From: Massariosphaeria phaeospora
Taxonomy: Eukaryota > Ascomycota > Dothideomycetes > Pleosporales
Direction of reading: 5' to 3'
Assembly (NCBI GenBank): GCA_011032825.1
Contig: JAADJZ010000012.1
Location: 372,001 to 436,000, forward strand
DNA length: 64,000 bases
Shown: in pieces, positions 1 to 11,209 of the stretch
Layout: each line of letters starts with the position of its first letter
Numbering within the stretch: the first letter of the stretch is position 1
Program-made: the position numbers and the translations under genes
The notes under the pieces: model-generated
Databases searched by the model: none
Told to the model about the DNA's origin: nothing
What the model saw: only the letters and a program-made list of their open reading frames with translations

Positions 1-92
1 AATCTCGGAGGCCACTCAGGGGTAGCCATCTTGGAGGCCATAGGCGCAGCCATCTCGGTGGCCATCTCGGCGGCCATCTCGGCGCTCTGCTA
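1..92. repeat. Imperfect GCCATCTCGG tandem repeat
   Basis: The motif GCCATCTYGG recurs about every 12-21 bases, in the forms gccatcttgg, gccatctcggtg and gccatctcggcg. No reading frame here looks like a gene. It probably belongs to a repeat that begins left of the window. Confidence 0.5.
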
Positions 93-104
93 ATTAAGAC
101 ATAT

Positions 105-166
105 AAGGGGTGTACACCTCTTATATAGGGTTACGCAACTCTTAAAAAGAGGTGTATACACCCTTT
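105..166. repeat. Inverted repeat (hairpin), GGTGTACACC arms
   Basis: The left arm at 105-122 (aaggggtgtacacctctt) pairs with the right arm at 147-166 (aagaggtgtatacaccc and following), leaving a loop of about 25 bases. The arms differ by a few bases. It could be the end of a small repeat element or a transcript hairpin. The rest of 167-414 shows no gene. Confidence 0.5.
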
Positions 167-414
167 ATCTAGTGAAAATGTCGCTGTAGTGACACTAGCA
201 ATTCGTATGTATCACTCCCAACTATGTGTACATAGGCTGTCCTATAGCTTCACATGCGAGTTAGAGTGCATAGTCGAGGAACTTCAAGAGAAAAGGTAAT
301 GTCAAGGTAAACGGCCGTTCTCATTCGAGGTCAGCCTAAGTAATCGTTCTATCTACCTCCCTAAACCCCAAACCCCAAACCCCGCCCCACCCCACCCCCC
401 AACTCCACACCCCC

Positions 415-1896
415 CTACTCCTCCTTGAAATTGGGGAGGTTGGCGGCCAAGTGGCCGTTCTCGGCCAACATCTCCAGCCATCGCTTGATGGCTGGGACGA
501 AGTCCCAAGCACGCCTCTCCGCCGCCTTCTCCGCCGCCGCGTCCTCCTCCCCCTTGACGTCCCAGTACTTGGCGAGAACGTCCTGCTGGTCGCCAGCCAG
601 CTGCTCCAGGCGCTCCAGCAGGGCCTCCATGCCCTCACCGGCAATGGCGGCCTTGGTGTCCTCGTCGACGGGCGCACCCGCCAACTGCTCGTCAAAGATG
701 CCCATCTGGGCCAGGATGGCCGGGCTCATGGGCGGGATCTGGCCCTCGAAGGTGAAAGCCCTCCAGCCGGCCTCGGCGGCGTCCAGGCTCGACTCGACGA
801 GCCGCGCCGTGTTCACCGATAGGCAGGCCCGCTTGCGGAGCGCGGCGACGGGCGCCTGCGTCACGGCGAGCAGGTTGTAGTCGTTGTCGCCCGCAGCCAT
901 GACGCCCGAGATGTCGTCGGCGATGGCGGTGGTCCAGGCCTCGCCGGCGGCTTCGTCGAAGCTGGCCATCTTGGTCGGCTGGGCGTCCATGCCGTCCAGC
1001 TTCCAGACGTCTCCGCCCACCGGCACAAAGGCGATGAAGTGGTGTGCGGCGTCTTCAAGGCTCTCGGAGCTGGAGTCGGTGGCCGTCGTGTCCTCGGAGC
1101 TGCGGCGGGCGTCCTTGATCCTGGGTGCCTTGTTGGCCTTTTCCACCTTTTTAGCAACAGACTTGTCGTTCTCGAGGATATCCATCTTCGTCGCGAAGGA
1201 GTTGTGGATCTTCTTGACGAACTGGAAGCTGGCGAAGGCCTCACCGCGCTGATAGGGCGTGAGGTCCTTAGAGAAGTCCTTGAACTGGCGGAGGTGTTCG
1301 CCGATGTCGAGAGAGGGTTGGTTGAGGACGGTGTTGATCATGGCCAGGGTGGCGCAGCTGTTCTGGGCGGGCAGCTGGTTGGCGAACCAAAGGTTGTTGG
1401 GGCATTCCTTGACCTCGTTGTGTTGGGCGACCTTGCGGAAGCGGAAGAGAAGGATCAAGCCATAGATAGGCTGAGGAAGGGTGGCAAGGCATCCTGGGTC
1501 CATGGAGAAAGCCTCGCTGACGGCGACATCCTGGACGCCAATGTCGTGGAGAATCGTGGTCAAGTAGGCGGGTTCAGACTCGATCTCGCAGAATCCTTGC
1601 CAGGTGGTCTTGTCCATGTCGGTGGCAGGCTGCTCGGGAGGGCTGGGAAAGGCAACCGGCTCAGGCGATGTCGACTTGGCCTTCTTGCCTGATGGACCAG
1701 CTTCGTCAGCGGCAGTGGGAAGGGCTCGCTTCTTGGTGACCTGGACAATCTCCTGGGCAGTGACCTCGTTCGAGACAGTCGGCTTGAGCTCGGGGTCGAC
1801 GTCACGATCCTCGGTTGAGGCCTTGTGGATGGGTTTGGTGGCAGCGGCGTCGGCGGCTTGCTGCTGGCCTCGTCCGGCGGAGCGGGTTGAAACCAT
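415..1896 (-). CDS. UCH37/UCHL5-like ubiquitin C-terminal hydrolase (peptidase C12)
   Basis: This single-exon gene encodes 493 residues. The peptidase C12 domain starts near residue 98 (GFCEIESEPAYLTTILHDIG). The catalytic set is visible: oxyanion Gln174 in FANQ, nucleophile Cys181 in NSCATLA, His286 in HHFIAF and Asp301 in KLDGMD. After the domain comes a C-terminal extension rich in Ala and Glu, as in UCH37-type enzymes that work with the proteasome or INO80. Compared with the animal enzyme there is an extra N-terminal region of about 95 residues, low in complexity and rich in Lys, Ser and Pro. UCH enzymes cleave ubiquitin from C-terminal adducts and chains. The gene is divergent from the POM152 gene. 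The family call is firm; the exact orthologue is less so. Confidence 0.9.
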   Translation of the reverse strand: MVSTRSAGRGQQQAADAAATKPIHKASTEDRDVDPELKPTVSNEVTAQEIVQVTKKRALPTAADEAGPSGKKAKSTSPEPVAFPSPPEQPATDMDKTTWQGFCEIESEPAYLTTILHDIGVQDVAVSEAFSMDPGCLATLPQPIYGLILLFRFRKVAQHNEVKECPNNLWFANQLPAQNSCATLAMINTVLNQPSLDIGEHLRQFKDFSKDLTPYQRGEAFASFQFVKKIHNSFATKMDILENDKSVAKKVEKANKAPRIKDARRSSEDTTATDSSSESLEDAAHHFIAFVPVGGDVWKLDGMDAQPTKMASFDEAAGEAWTTAIADDISGVMAAGDNDYNLLAVTQAPVAALRKRACLSVNTARLVESSLDAAEAGWRAFTFEGQIPPMSPAILAQMGIFDEQLAGAPVDEDTKAAIAGEGMEALLERLEQLAGDQQDVLAKYWDVKGEEDAAAEKAAERRAWDFVPAIKRWLEMLAENGHLAANLPNFKEE

Positions 1897-2605
1897 GGTG
1901 GATGATGGGTGGATTGAGGACTGGAAGTAGATGGGTAGAGAAGTGGACTTGGAAAGAAGCTGATATCGGATCAGGTGTGGATGTGGAGGGCTGAGGAGGA
2001 AAGGAACTTGGAGAGTCGAAGCATGGCGGAGAGGGGGTTTATATAGCTACGGAGGGCAGCGGGCTGGCCAATGGGCGTATTGTGCGTGGGCAACAATAGC
2101 AGCAATGCGCGATGTGGTGTTGCTATAGGGCGGCGGCGACAATAGGAGCAGGGGTCGGCACAATCGGAAGCGAGCGTTCAATAGCAAGCGAGGGCGGTGA
2201 TGACGTCGAGGTTGCTTCACGGCGGCGGCGGCAGGCTCTTGTGAATGCAGATGTGGTGCCGGTGTGGTGAGCAGAAGCTGTGGTGAAGTATGGTCGCGGG
2301 TCGAGCGCGCTGATTGGCTGCCGTGCGCCGCTAGGTCAGCCCTACGGCGTCGCGATGCACGACGCGACGCTTGGAAGTTTTGTTTGCGCGCGGGAACAGC
2401 GAAAAGCGAAAAGCGAAAACACAGGAAAACACAGGACGAGACACGCAAACTCGCCACCACCCAGCGTCGTCTCCGTCTCCGTCTCCGTCTCCGCCCGCCG
2501 CGCCCCAGCTGCTACATCGCAGGCGCCTGGCCGCACTCTCCTTCCGCTGCAACACCCTATGCCCAGGCTCACCACACTCCACGTCTGCCACCACCACTGG
2601 GTGCG
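1897..2605. promoter_or_regulatory. Divergent promoter region between UCH and POM152 genes
   Basis: This is a 0.7 kb intergenic region between two start codons facing away from each other. It holds a TATATA-like stretch near 2039-2046 and pyrimidine-rich tracts with repeated gtctcc units near 2467-2495. The long overlapping frames on both strands look like composition effects of GC-rich DNA. I see no further gene. Confidence 0.5.
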
Positions 2606-5600
2606 ATGAACGGCACACCACGACGAGGGCCCGGCGGCTTCCCCGCGACGCCGCAGACACACCGCTCGCCCGCTGGAGGGGCAGGCGCAGGCACAGGAGC
2701 AGGCACAGGCTCGACACCCTCCCGCCCAAATGTGCGCGCGCCGCCGCTCGCTGAAGTGCCCCGGACGCCGGCTGCGCAGCCCAGCGCCGGCCCGCTGATT
2801 CCCTCGCACATCCTCGACCCCGCCCAGCAGCGCTTCTACCTGTTCGCCTTCTACGTGGCGCTGTGGGCATGGCGCTCGTACGACTTCTACAACCTGGCCA
2901 TCGAGGAGGACCAGTCGCTGGTGCTGTGTCTGAAGTGGTGCTTCCTGGACATGTGCTTCATCTTCGGCGTGCCCGTGCTGGAGATTCCGTGGCTGGAGTA
3001 CAGCAACGCGACGGCCTTCCTGCTGTTTCTGCTGCACGCCGTCATGGACGTCATGCTCATGTTCCGCATCGGGGTGTGTAGTAGCGAACGAACCCCTCAG
3101 GCGGCACCCATGCTAACAGGCCCAGGTACCCGTCCAGGCGTGGGCCCTCTCGCTGCTGGGCTTCCTGTGGGACAGCGAACTGGCTATCAGCGAGCGGAGC
3201 GTCAAACCGGGGCCGATCCTGCACAACGCGTCCCTCATCTTGGGCAAGCAGATTGTGAACATCCTACCGGAAGGGTAAGTAACTCTCCACACATGCTCCA
3301 GCCTGGTGCTAATGTGATAGATCCGCCATCCTGAACCCAGACAAGCTCTCGTTCTGCCTCAATTCCTCCGTCACCAGCCTCGAGCTACCCATCCAGATCA
3401 ACCAGACCGAACCCGTGGAGATCGACCTCCTGCGCATAGACATTGACACGAACCAGAATGAGACGATCAAAGTCAAGAGCCGTGAGCTGAAAGGCCTGCT
3501 CAAGACGGCTCGCAAAGCTGCCAAAGGTGCGGATCCGGCTGAACCTATTACTGTGCACTACAGAGTCAAGAAAAGAGGCGTCTATCTGCTGCGGAAGGTG
3601 CTGGACCAGTCACAGCTGGAGGTGCGACCGCGGTCATCGAGTGTGGTTGTGGCAAGCTGCCCGCAAGCTCGTGTCAAGCCAACCGGCGGCCACCGCTGCC
3701 GCAACGACCTCTCGGATGTCGCTCTCGAAGTCGAAGGCATTCCGCCCCTCAACATCAAGTACCGTCTGACCGTGAACGACAAAGCTCGCGGTGGATCCGA
3801 GTTTCACAACCTCCAACCTGACGAGTTCACGTCCCCGCTATCCCGACACACATCCCAGGCTCTGGTCAAAAGCGGACACGAGGACGTCTCTTGGGCGAAG
3901 TCTCAGAAGGTTACCGTCCCGCTGAACGAGACTCTACTAACCAGCGGTCGATGGGCATACGAAGTCGAAGAAGTGCGCGATGCACTTGGCAATGTTGTCA
4001 ATTACCTAGTTAGCGATGACGACGAGCGCCCCAAAGCCAGGAGCACCGGCATTCAACAGTCCTTCCAGGTCCATGAACGGCCGAAAACGTACGTCTCAGG
4101 CTGTGACTTGGAGAAACCGCTTCGAGTTGCCAAGGGCAATGTCCAGCGTTTCCCACTCGTGTACTCGTCGACCGGAAAGGAAGCCATAGATGCGCCGCAT
4201 CACATCGAATACATGTTCACCCCCGAGGCGGACATGCCTGTTGATGGGTCCCACAGTCCAAATGCGGAAATCAAGCAACAGACCATCCGTACTAACCGAG
4301 AGCAACCCCTCATCTCAGCAAGCGGACTCTACACAGTCACATCAGTCAAGACCGAATTCTGCGCGGGCGACGTCCTTGAGCCGACTTCGTGCTTGCTTCA
4401 AAACCCCCCCGAGCCAGAGCTGACCATCGAGAGCACTGACATTGTCGACAAGTGTGCTGGTAACCCGATTGGCCTCCGTGTTAGCCTTGACTTTGTTGGT
4501 ACTCCTCCATTCGAGGTAACCTACACTGAGAAGCAAGACGCCAGGAGGGCGAAAAAGATAAACTCAGGCAAAATCTCTTCAGTAAGAAGTACAATCGACC
4601 TCACGCCGCCCACTGCTGGTCATTATACCTATGTCTTCGACACGATCAAGGATGAGGTCTATGGTGAACGGCCATTGGAGAACCTGGTTCTGCAGCAGAA
4701 CGTGAAGCCCTCCGTCTCTGCTCATTATATCGAGACCGGCAGGCCCAAAGAAGCCTGCATTGATGACACCGCAGAGTTCGATGTGCGGCTGCAGGGCGAG
4801 GGTCCTTGGAACCTGGAGTACGAAGTGACACACAATGGGAAACGCAAGAAGCATTCCGTCGATATTGAGGAAGAACACTACACCATCAAAACAGAAGCAC
4901 TCACGCAGGGTGGGGAGCACACGGTATCCCTGGCTAGCGTTACCGACAAGATGGGCTGCAAGGAGTACTTGAAGGAATCAGCCAAGGTCATTGTCCGCCA
5001 TGACCGTCCCAAAGCCTATTTCGGCCAGATTGAGGGCAAACAAGCTGTGATGGCTTTGGAAGGGAAGAACGTAGAGCTCCCACTTCATCTGACAGGATCT
5101 GGACGCTGGTTTGTCGAGTACGAGAACCTGGACACGAACGAAGTCTTGAAGACGGAAATATCCTCGCGCAACTCGTTTTTGAAGGTCAAGAGTGAAGGCA
5201 CATACCAACTTATCAAAGTCCACGATGCCGTTTGTCCTGGAGTCATTGATCCGAAAGCTGGGCAGTTTTCTGTGGGTTGGGTCCCGCGGCCCAAGCTCAG
5301 TGTCGACGAATCAGCGACGATGGTGCTGGAGGGTGGAAAGTACATCAAGGAAGCTGTCTGCGAAGGCGAAGAAGACGCATTCGAGGTGACTATGTCTGGT
5401 AAGTGTACTCTTTATCACTTGCAACTTCAACTAACCGGCGACAGGCAACCCTCCGTTCGAAGTCGCGTATGGACAGGAGTACCGGGAGAAGAATCACGGA
5501 AAGAAATCTTCGGTTTCCAACAAACCCCTGCGGGCGCTTGCTGGATCTGCTTCTATCCGAGCAGAGACTTCGCAATCGGGAGTGTACGACTACATCTTCC

Positions 5601-6577
5601 GCGAGCTGGCCGATAGCAAGTACGACCATTCGTCCAAGCACTTCTCGCCTGTTACTGTTCAGCAGACGGTCTACCCGCGACCTGGTGCTCGATTCGACAA
5701 GCCTGGAAAGACGTACAGTTACTGTTCTCGTGAGACGGACGGCGAAGAAGTTATCCCCATGACATTCGACGGTGTGCCGCCCTTTTACCTCGAGATCGAG
5801 ATCAAGCACCACGGCACGCCCAAGCCAGAGATCAGCGTACACAAGAACATCCCATCTAACAAGTACGATCTCAAGATTGAGCACCGCAAACTACACCTCG
5901 GCCACTCTGCAATCTCCATCCGCAAGATCCGCGACGCACGAGGTTGCACGCTCAAGCCTCCCCCCGGCGGCCCGCGCGTCCAGATCAGCGTCCACGATGC
6001 CCCCACGGCGACTCCTCTAGAAGACCGCACCGACTTCTGCGTCGGCGACCGCCTCTCCTTCGCGCTCGGCGGCCAAGTCCCCTTCACCGTCTACTACACG
6101 TTCGAGAAGGACGAGCGCAAAGCATCCAACGCCGGCACGACCTTCCGCCGGCTCGCCGAACGCCCCGGCACCTTCACCATCACGGGCCTGCGCGACTCGG
6201 CGTCCGAATGCCTCGCGCCGCTCAACATGACCAAGCACATCCACGCGATCCCCTCGGTGCGGCTCTCGGGCGGGCAGCTCGCATCGGTCGACATCCACGA
6301 GGGCGGCGGCACGGACCTCGAGTTCCAGTTCACGGGCGACCCGCCGTTTGAGTTTACGTACACGCGCAGCTCGAATGCGGGCAAGGGGCGGAAGAGTAGG
6401 GTGCTGGAGATGCGCACCGAGGTTAGTCATGAGCTTGCGTTGAGTGTGGCCGTGCAGGAGGAGGGCACGTATGAGGTGGTGAGTATTAAGGATCGGTGGT
6501 GTGGTTTTGCGAGGGGGGGGAGGGCGTGGCGGTGGAGGGTGGGGGTGGGAAGGGGAAGGGGGGGCAGAAGTTGTTGA
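2606..6577 (+). CDS. POM152: Nucleoporin POM152 (pore membrane protein)
   Basis: Four exons are supported: 2606-3073, 3126-3274, 3321-5398 and 5445-6577. The junctions (gtgtgt..cccag, gtaagt..gatag, gtaagt..gacag) all keep frame and give about 1275 residues, the usual POM152 size. The N-terminus is Gly/Pro/Thr-rich. Three membrane segments lie near residues 77-95, 106-124 and 135-153, and a fourth hydrophobic stretch follows in exon 2. The rest is a long lumenal region of Ig-like repeats, each with a motif of the type PPFEVTYT or PPFYLEIE. POM152 anchors the membrane ring of the nuclear pore. The extreme C-terminus (after DRWCGF) becomes Gly/Arg/Trp-rich by reading a G-rich tract with a run of eight G at 6513-6520. 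The true C-terminus may differ there through a sequencing or gene-model problem. Confidence 0.92.
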
Positions 6578-7245
6578 TGTATTAAGGGGAGGGTGGGGCG
6601 GATTGAGAGTGAGGAGTGAAGAGTTTGAGTGCTGAGTGCGTTGAATGGAATGGAAGCGAATGGAATGGAATCGGGTGCATTGTCTCGGCGTTATTGTAAA
6701 GCGGTCTGAGGGTTTGGATGGGGTTTGAACCTTTGAAAGGCGTGGGACCTGGGGGTCTTTTTTTCTCGCTTTGGTCCGTTCAGTTCCCAAATCTGGTCTT
6801 GCGCGTGTGTGCGATGCGTGCGATGGTCTTTGCTGGTAAGTACCAACGTTACGTGAATGTCCTGTATGTATGTATGTGTTTGTGTGTTGCTTTGCACATT
6901 ACTCGCGCCACGCACTGCCTCGCTCCGCAGTGAAGCAAACCCAACCCAACCGAACCGAACCGAACCGAACCGGCCACGCAAAACGTTACGTTACGTTACG
7001 TTATGTTTCCGCATTGTCTACACGTCTGTCTGCTTGTTGGGTTGTACTGTTGTTATTTTGTTGACGTGGCTTGGGTTGGCTTGGATTGGATTGGATTGGC
7101 TTGGTTTAGTTTGGACAAACAGAACTACTTATGTTGGATGGATGGATAGTACTTAACTTGATTCCACTTGACTTGACTCCCCACTCCTTCTCCCCTTACT
7201 ACCATCAACACCAACACCAACACCACCACCACCCCCACACCCACA
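6578..7245. other. Intergenic, low-complexity short repeats
   Basis: No gene is seen. The tract contains short tandem runs: tggaatggaat near 6646-6672, gtatgtatgt near 6863, (aaccg) near 6942-6973, (acgtt) near 6983-7002, and ttggattgga near 7078-7100. It likely holds the 3' end of POM152 and the promoter of the small ORF at 7246, which has a TGACTC motif near 7173. Confidence 0.5.
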
Positions 7246-7593
7246 ATGTGCACCACCCACCTCCTCACCCACACCTGCCACCACGCGCTCCTCTCCACCC
7301 TCACGCCCTGCTCTACCGCCGCCACTGCTGCCGCCGCCCCATGTCCCTTCGAAAAGACCAAGATCTTCTTCCGGAAGCTGCCCGATGACTGGTGTGCGCT
7401 GTGCGAAGCGTCGGCTGCGGTGCGGGCAAGGGCTACGGTGGAAAACGTGGAGGATAGTAGTAGGGAGGATGGCGGAAGTGGGCGTGGTAGTGCGAGGGAG
7501 GAGCGGGGAGAGGAGGAAATGGAAGACGGGGCTGGACTTTCGTGGGGGGGGTTTTGCGTGGGGGTTCCGCTGGGGGCGGGGCTGGCGCGGTAG
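7246..7593 (+). CDS. MC1: small cysteine-rich protein of the MC family
   Basis: This intronless ORF of 115 residues has no name that I recognise. It starts MCTTHLLTHTC, followed by HH, and has Cys at 2, 11, 22, 33, 50 and 53, the last two forming CALC. His12 and His13 follow the second Cys, as in MC4, MC5 and MC8. The first 60 residues carry the family pattern. The remainder is a Glu/Gly/Arg-rich low-complexity tail that may be over-extended. No signal peptide or membrane segment is seen. The start ATG sits in a CA-rich leader (cccacaATG), like the leaders of the other members. The conserved promoter and 3' block of MC4-MC7 are not found here, so this member is more distant. Confidence 0.5.
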   Translation: MCTTHLLTHTCHHALLSTLTPCSTAATAAAAPCPFEKTKIFFRKLPDDWCALCEASAAVRARATVENVEDSSREDGGSGRGSAREERGEEEMEDGAGLSWGGFCVGVPLGAGLAR

Positions 7594-7833
7594 CGAGCGC
7601 ATGGTAGCTTGGGAAAGGACGGAAGGCGATGAGGGTTGGTTGGTGTGTTTTCACGATACTGGTGGGTGGGAGTCTGGGTTTGGAGCACAGTAAGTAGATG
7701 GTAGCGAGCAAGGCAGACTGCAGTCCGCACGTCATCTATCTAGTTGATGAAAGATCTGTGATTGTTGGGTACTACGCGGCCAGTGCTTTCCGTGATGTTT
7801 CTTACTAGTGACTCACAACCAATACACTACCTG

Positions 7834-9871
7834 CTATGCGTCCAGCACAGCCGGGGCCTTCTCTTTCTTCAGCCCGGTTACGGTCTCCGTGTGCTCGGTG
7901 CCCAGATGCGCCCCATCGACGAAGAAACTTGCCACGACGCCCAGGAACGCAAACGCCGTGTACGTGATCCACATGTTGCGCGTCGCCGCAGCGAACGCCT
8001 CCTTGGCCGCCATCTCCCACGCGGGGTTCGCGAGCGTGCTCGGCAGCATGACATTCGCCATGGCGCTCTCGCCGGCCAGATCGTGCAGGACGGTTTCGGG
8101 GAGGCCAGCGGAGCGAAGCAGCTCGCCGCGGGCGTCCATGGTGTTCTGGAAGATGGTGCCGCCGATGACGACGGAGATGGTCAGCGCCAGGTTGCGGATG
8201 AACGACAGCGTCGACGTGGCGGTTGACACGTCCTGCTGCTTCACCTGGCTCTGCACGGCGATGAGCGGCGGGGCGAAAAGCACGCCGGAGCCGATGCCGC
8301 CGATCATCTGGCAGCCGATGACCGTGGCGGTGCTGGTCGACACGTCGAAGCTGATGAAGAGCCCGAAGCCGAGGCACATGGTCATGGTGCCGAACCAGAT
8401 GATCTCGCGGAAGCAGCCGGTGCGGTGCATGATGATGCCGCAGATTAGGCCGGCGATGGCGCCCGTCACGATGAAGGGGAGGAGCAGGATTCCGGATTTC
8501 AGAGGGCTGGCTTCGAGGACGGATTGGAGGAATAGGGGCATGTAGTATTCAGCCGCAATGAAGACCTGCATGTTGTGAGTCTGCGGCTAAACACAAGGGG
8601 TGCACGATTAGATAACACGGAATGATAGCACTTACAAATCCATGGAAGAAGGTTACCAGAAAAGCGGCCACGTTCGTCCTCTTGCTGAACAGTTGCATGG
8701 GGATGAGCGGATACTTGGCCACACGCGCTTCGCTGTATACAAACGCAAAGACCATGATTCCGCCGACTACCAGCAACGCAATGACTTTGCCAGAGTCCCA
8801 GGGGAAGATGGCGCCGCCGAAGTTCAGGCCGAGGCACACCATGAGCGTGAAGCCGAGGAAGGTGGTCATGCCGGCCCAGTCGAGGGCTTTGATGCCTTCG
8901 ACGAAGGATGTATGTTCGTGTTGGATGTCGAGGAAGAACATGATCAGGGCGGCGGCGAGACCGCTGATGGGCAGGTTGATGTAGACTTGAGATGGTGTTA
9001 GTAGAGGTGACGCGTCAATGTTGGGAAGATGTGGAAACTTACAGCACCATCTCCAGCTTACCAGCGAAGCAAAGACACCTCCGAGGATAGGGCCAATGCC
9101 CCCCGCCAAAGCCCAGATCCCCTCTGTGAGGCCCATGAAAAGACTCCGTTTTCTGCGGTCGTTTTCGTCAGCCATATTTCTTCTAGATACTTACGACGGC
9201 CGGCCGAACTGACCGCAAACTAAACAAGTCACTGATGCAGACGTGCACAAGCAGAATCAAGCCTCCGCCCGCCGCACCCTGGAACGCTCGCCCCACGATC
9301 AACGCCTCCATCGTCTTCGCCGTTGCGCACACAGCAGACGACGCAAAGAAGCATGCGAGTGCGAGTACGAGGATGGGCTTGCGGCCCCAGATGTCGGACA
9401 GCTTCGCCCAGATGGGGCCCGACGCGGCATTGGCGAGGAGGTAGGCGGCGCCGATCCACGTGTAGCCAGCTGCGGAGGAGAGGTCCCGGGAGATGGTAGG
9501 CGCGGCGGTGGCGACGATTGTGGCGTCTAGGGCGGCTACGAAAAGGGAGAGCTAGGGTTGTCAGTGTTGTCTGGTCGTGCATCTATTGGACAATATAATA
9601 GCGAATATGTCAAGTGGCCTTGTTGCTGGAGCCGGACAGAGTGTAAGGGAAACAAACATACGAAGAGCGCCGTCACGATGGCAAACATACGCCATGTACT
9701 TCTCCGACTCTCGTAGTTTCCCGATGGCTCCTTTATGGCACTTGTCGGTACGTCAGATGGCTCCAACTCTTTTCTTGCTCCGTGGTCTGAGGCGCTAGAC
9801 TTTATCGTCGCGTCTCGGAGACCAGAGTTTGCGGGGAGAGTCGCCAATTCTATCTCCATTTCACGCTCCAT
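7834..9871 (-). CDS. MFS efflux transporter, 14-TM DHA2/TRI12-like
   Basis: Five exons read on the minus strand: 9871-9662, 9551-9214, 9152-9043, 8985-8636 and 8565-7834. All junctions keep frame and give 579 residues, typical of 14-helix drug:H+ antiporters. Visible motifs are LDATIVATAAP (DHA2 motif D1), SDIWGRKP (motif A loop), GGIGPILGG (antiporter motif C) and FHGF-VFIAAEYYMP across intron 4. The family exports toxins, drugs or self-made metabolites across the plasma membrane. No biosynthetic cluster surrounds it, so its substrate cannot be inferred. The exon 2/3 junction (donor gtcagt, acceptor cgcag) was chosen because it gives the conserved FSLRKRSLF; the acceptor of intron 4 was chosen for the same kind of reason. 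Confidence 0.9.
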
Positions 9872-10454
9872 TGTACCTGAAAATAAAGCAAAGAACCTGA
9901 CAGACCGGTGGCACTACCAAGGAAAAGAAGTTGATGGGTTCAAACGGGCAGTAGTGGAAAGATGAAGAAAAGAAAGCTCGCGGGAGGAGCTTTGACGTTC
10001 ATCATTCATCGCCCCGCATTTAGTCTGACATGCGCGTGCGGGCCAAGAGTAGTTATTATGAGTCACACTATTTACCTAGGGCGGAAGTGTTCGTTTGAGT
10101 AACCAAGATCATTCAGTACGTATGTGGTAGACAGTGAATTGAAATCCAGTGAAAGGTGCTTTTGCAGTCTATCGAATTTGCGGTGCGCGGTCGTCTTGCC
10201 TCGAGTTGGTGGGGTGACAACGCTAGTGACGTAATAGGCTTAGACCGCTCCGCTTCTTCGCATATGGTGCTTTTGTCCTACATACCTACACGTCTTCCTA
10301 TGATTGCACCCGTCTGAACTGCACTGACTCCGTGACGACCTGATAGCGACCAGCCCCAACCCCACTCCCACCTCGCGAGCCTCTTCACCGCCGGCCCCCG
10401 ACGATGTCCCTTCAAGCCCACCCGTTTCCTTTCAACCCCTCAACTACCCCATGT
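9872..10454. other. Intergenic, no gene seen
   Basis: This region holds the upstream side of the MFS gene and the 3' side of the DUF4360 gene. Frames are short and without recognisable motifs. I see nothing further in it. Confidence 0.5.
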
Positions 10455-11209
10455 TCAGCACTTCCTCCATCCCAGATTGAGGATCTGCTTGAATCCAGAA
10501 CTCGTCGCATCGCCCGAAACCTCGCCCGCAGCCGTCGCGTTACTCGTGTTCAGCGTTGCCGACAGGCTGAGCTGGAACTTGGCGTCGACTTTGGAGCAAA
10601 CGGACTGCTCGCTTTCCGGCACTTCGTCGTCCTTGTGCAGGACGAAATCGTCTCTGAAGGGGCCGGTGAGCTTCATCTGGGTGTTTCCCTTTGAGTATTG
10701 TCAGCGGGAGACAACGAGAGCCCGACTGCAGGGTAGGTAGGAGTGTGGATCAAAGGCCGGGTCGGCGTCTCGCCTGCAATGTCTCGTACCTTTCCCTTCA
10801 TATCAGCCCCTGTGCTATCGATCCACTTCCAGCGACTGACCAAACTCGCATCCACGCCCTTCTCAATACTAATGAAGCCCTGGAAATCCACCGAGCTGAC
10901 ATCGAACGCGTACCCGGGGATGTTCATCGTCACCGTGACGCGGCAGAAAGCGCGTTTCTTCAGGCTGCCGGCTTTGGGGCCCACGCCCGCTTTGAAGCCG
11001 TCGAAGATGATAGTCATGGCCGAGTTGTCGCGCGCAAACGCGACGCCGATGGTCCCGGGCCGGCAGCCGCTGCCTTCGCTGTCGGCTTCCGGTTCCACGG
11101 TGATGACTTTGGGGACGCCGGTGGGGGGTCGTATGGGGGCGGCTTGGGGCCGTGCCGCGGCAATGGCAGCCCAGAGGGCGAGAAGACCTGTTGTGAGAAG
11201 AGGGAGCAT
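10455..11209 (-). CDS. Secreted DUF4360-family protein
   Basis: Two exons, 11209-10790 and 10688-10455, are joined across a 101 bp intron with donor gtacga and acceptor caaag, giving 217 residues. A signal peptide is clear (MLPLLTTGLLALWAAIAAARP). The mature part has the DUF4360 layout: CRPGTIGVAFARDNSAMTI near the start, a Cys in RAFCRVTVTMNIPGY, and a late Cys in QSVCSKVD. An N-glycosylation site (NTSN) lies near the C-terminus. DUF4360 proteins are small secreted fungal proteins without a known biochemical role. An alternative acceptor a few codons downstream (cccag) would also stay in frame. Confidence 0.8.

Noticed and set aside
5390..5884. 164-codon antisense ORF inside POM152
   Set aside because: Lies across a POM152 intron and exon with no domain; a shadow of the sense gene.
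7125..7730. 201-codon antisense ORF opposite MC1
   Set aside because: Low-complexity Ser/Pro/Val composition without motif; MC1 on the plus strand carries the family Cys spacing.
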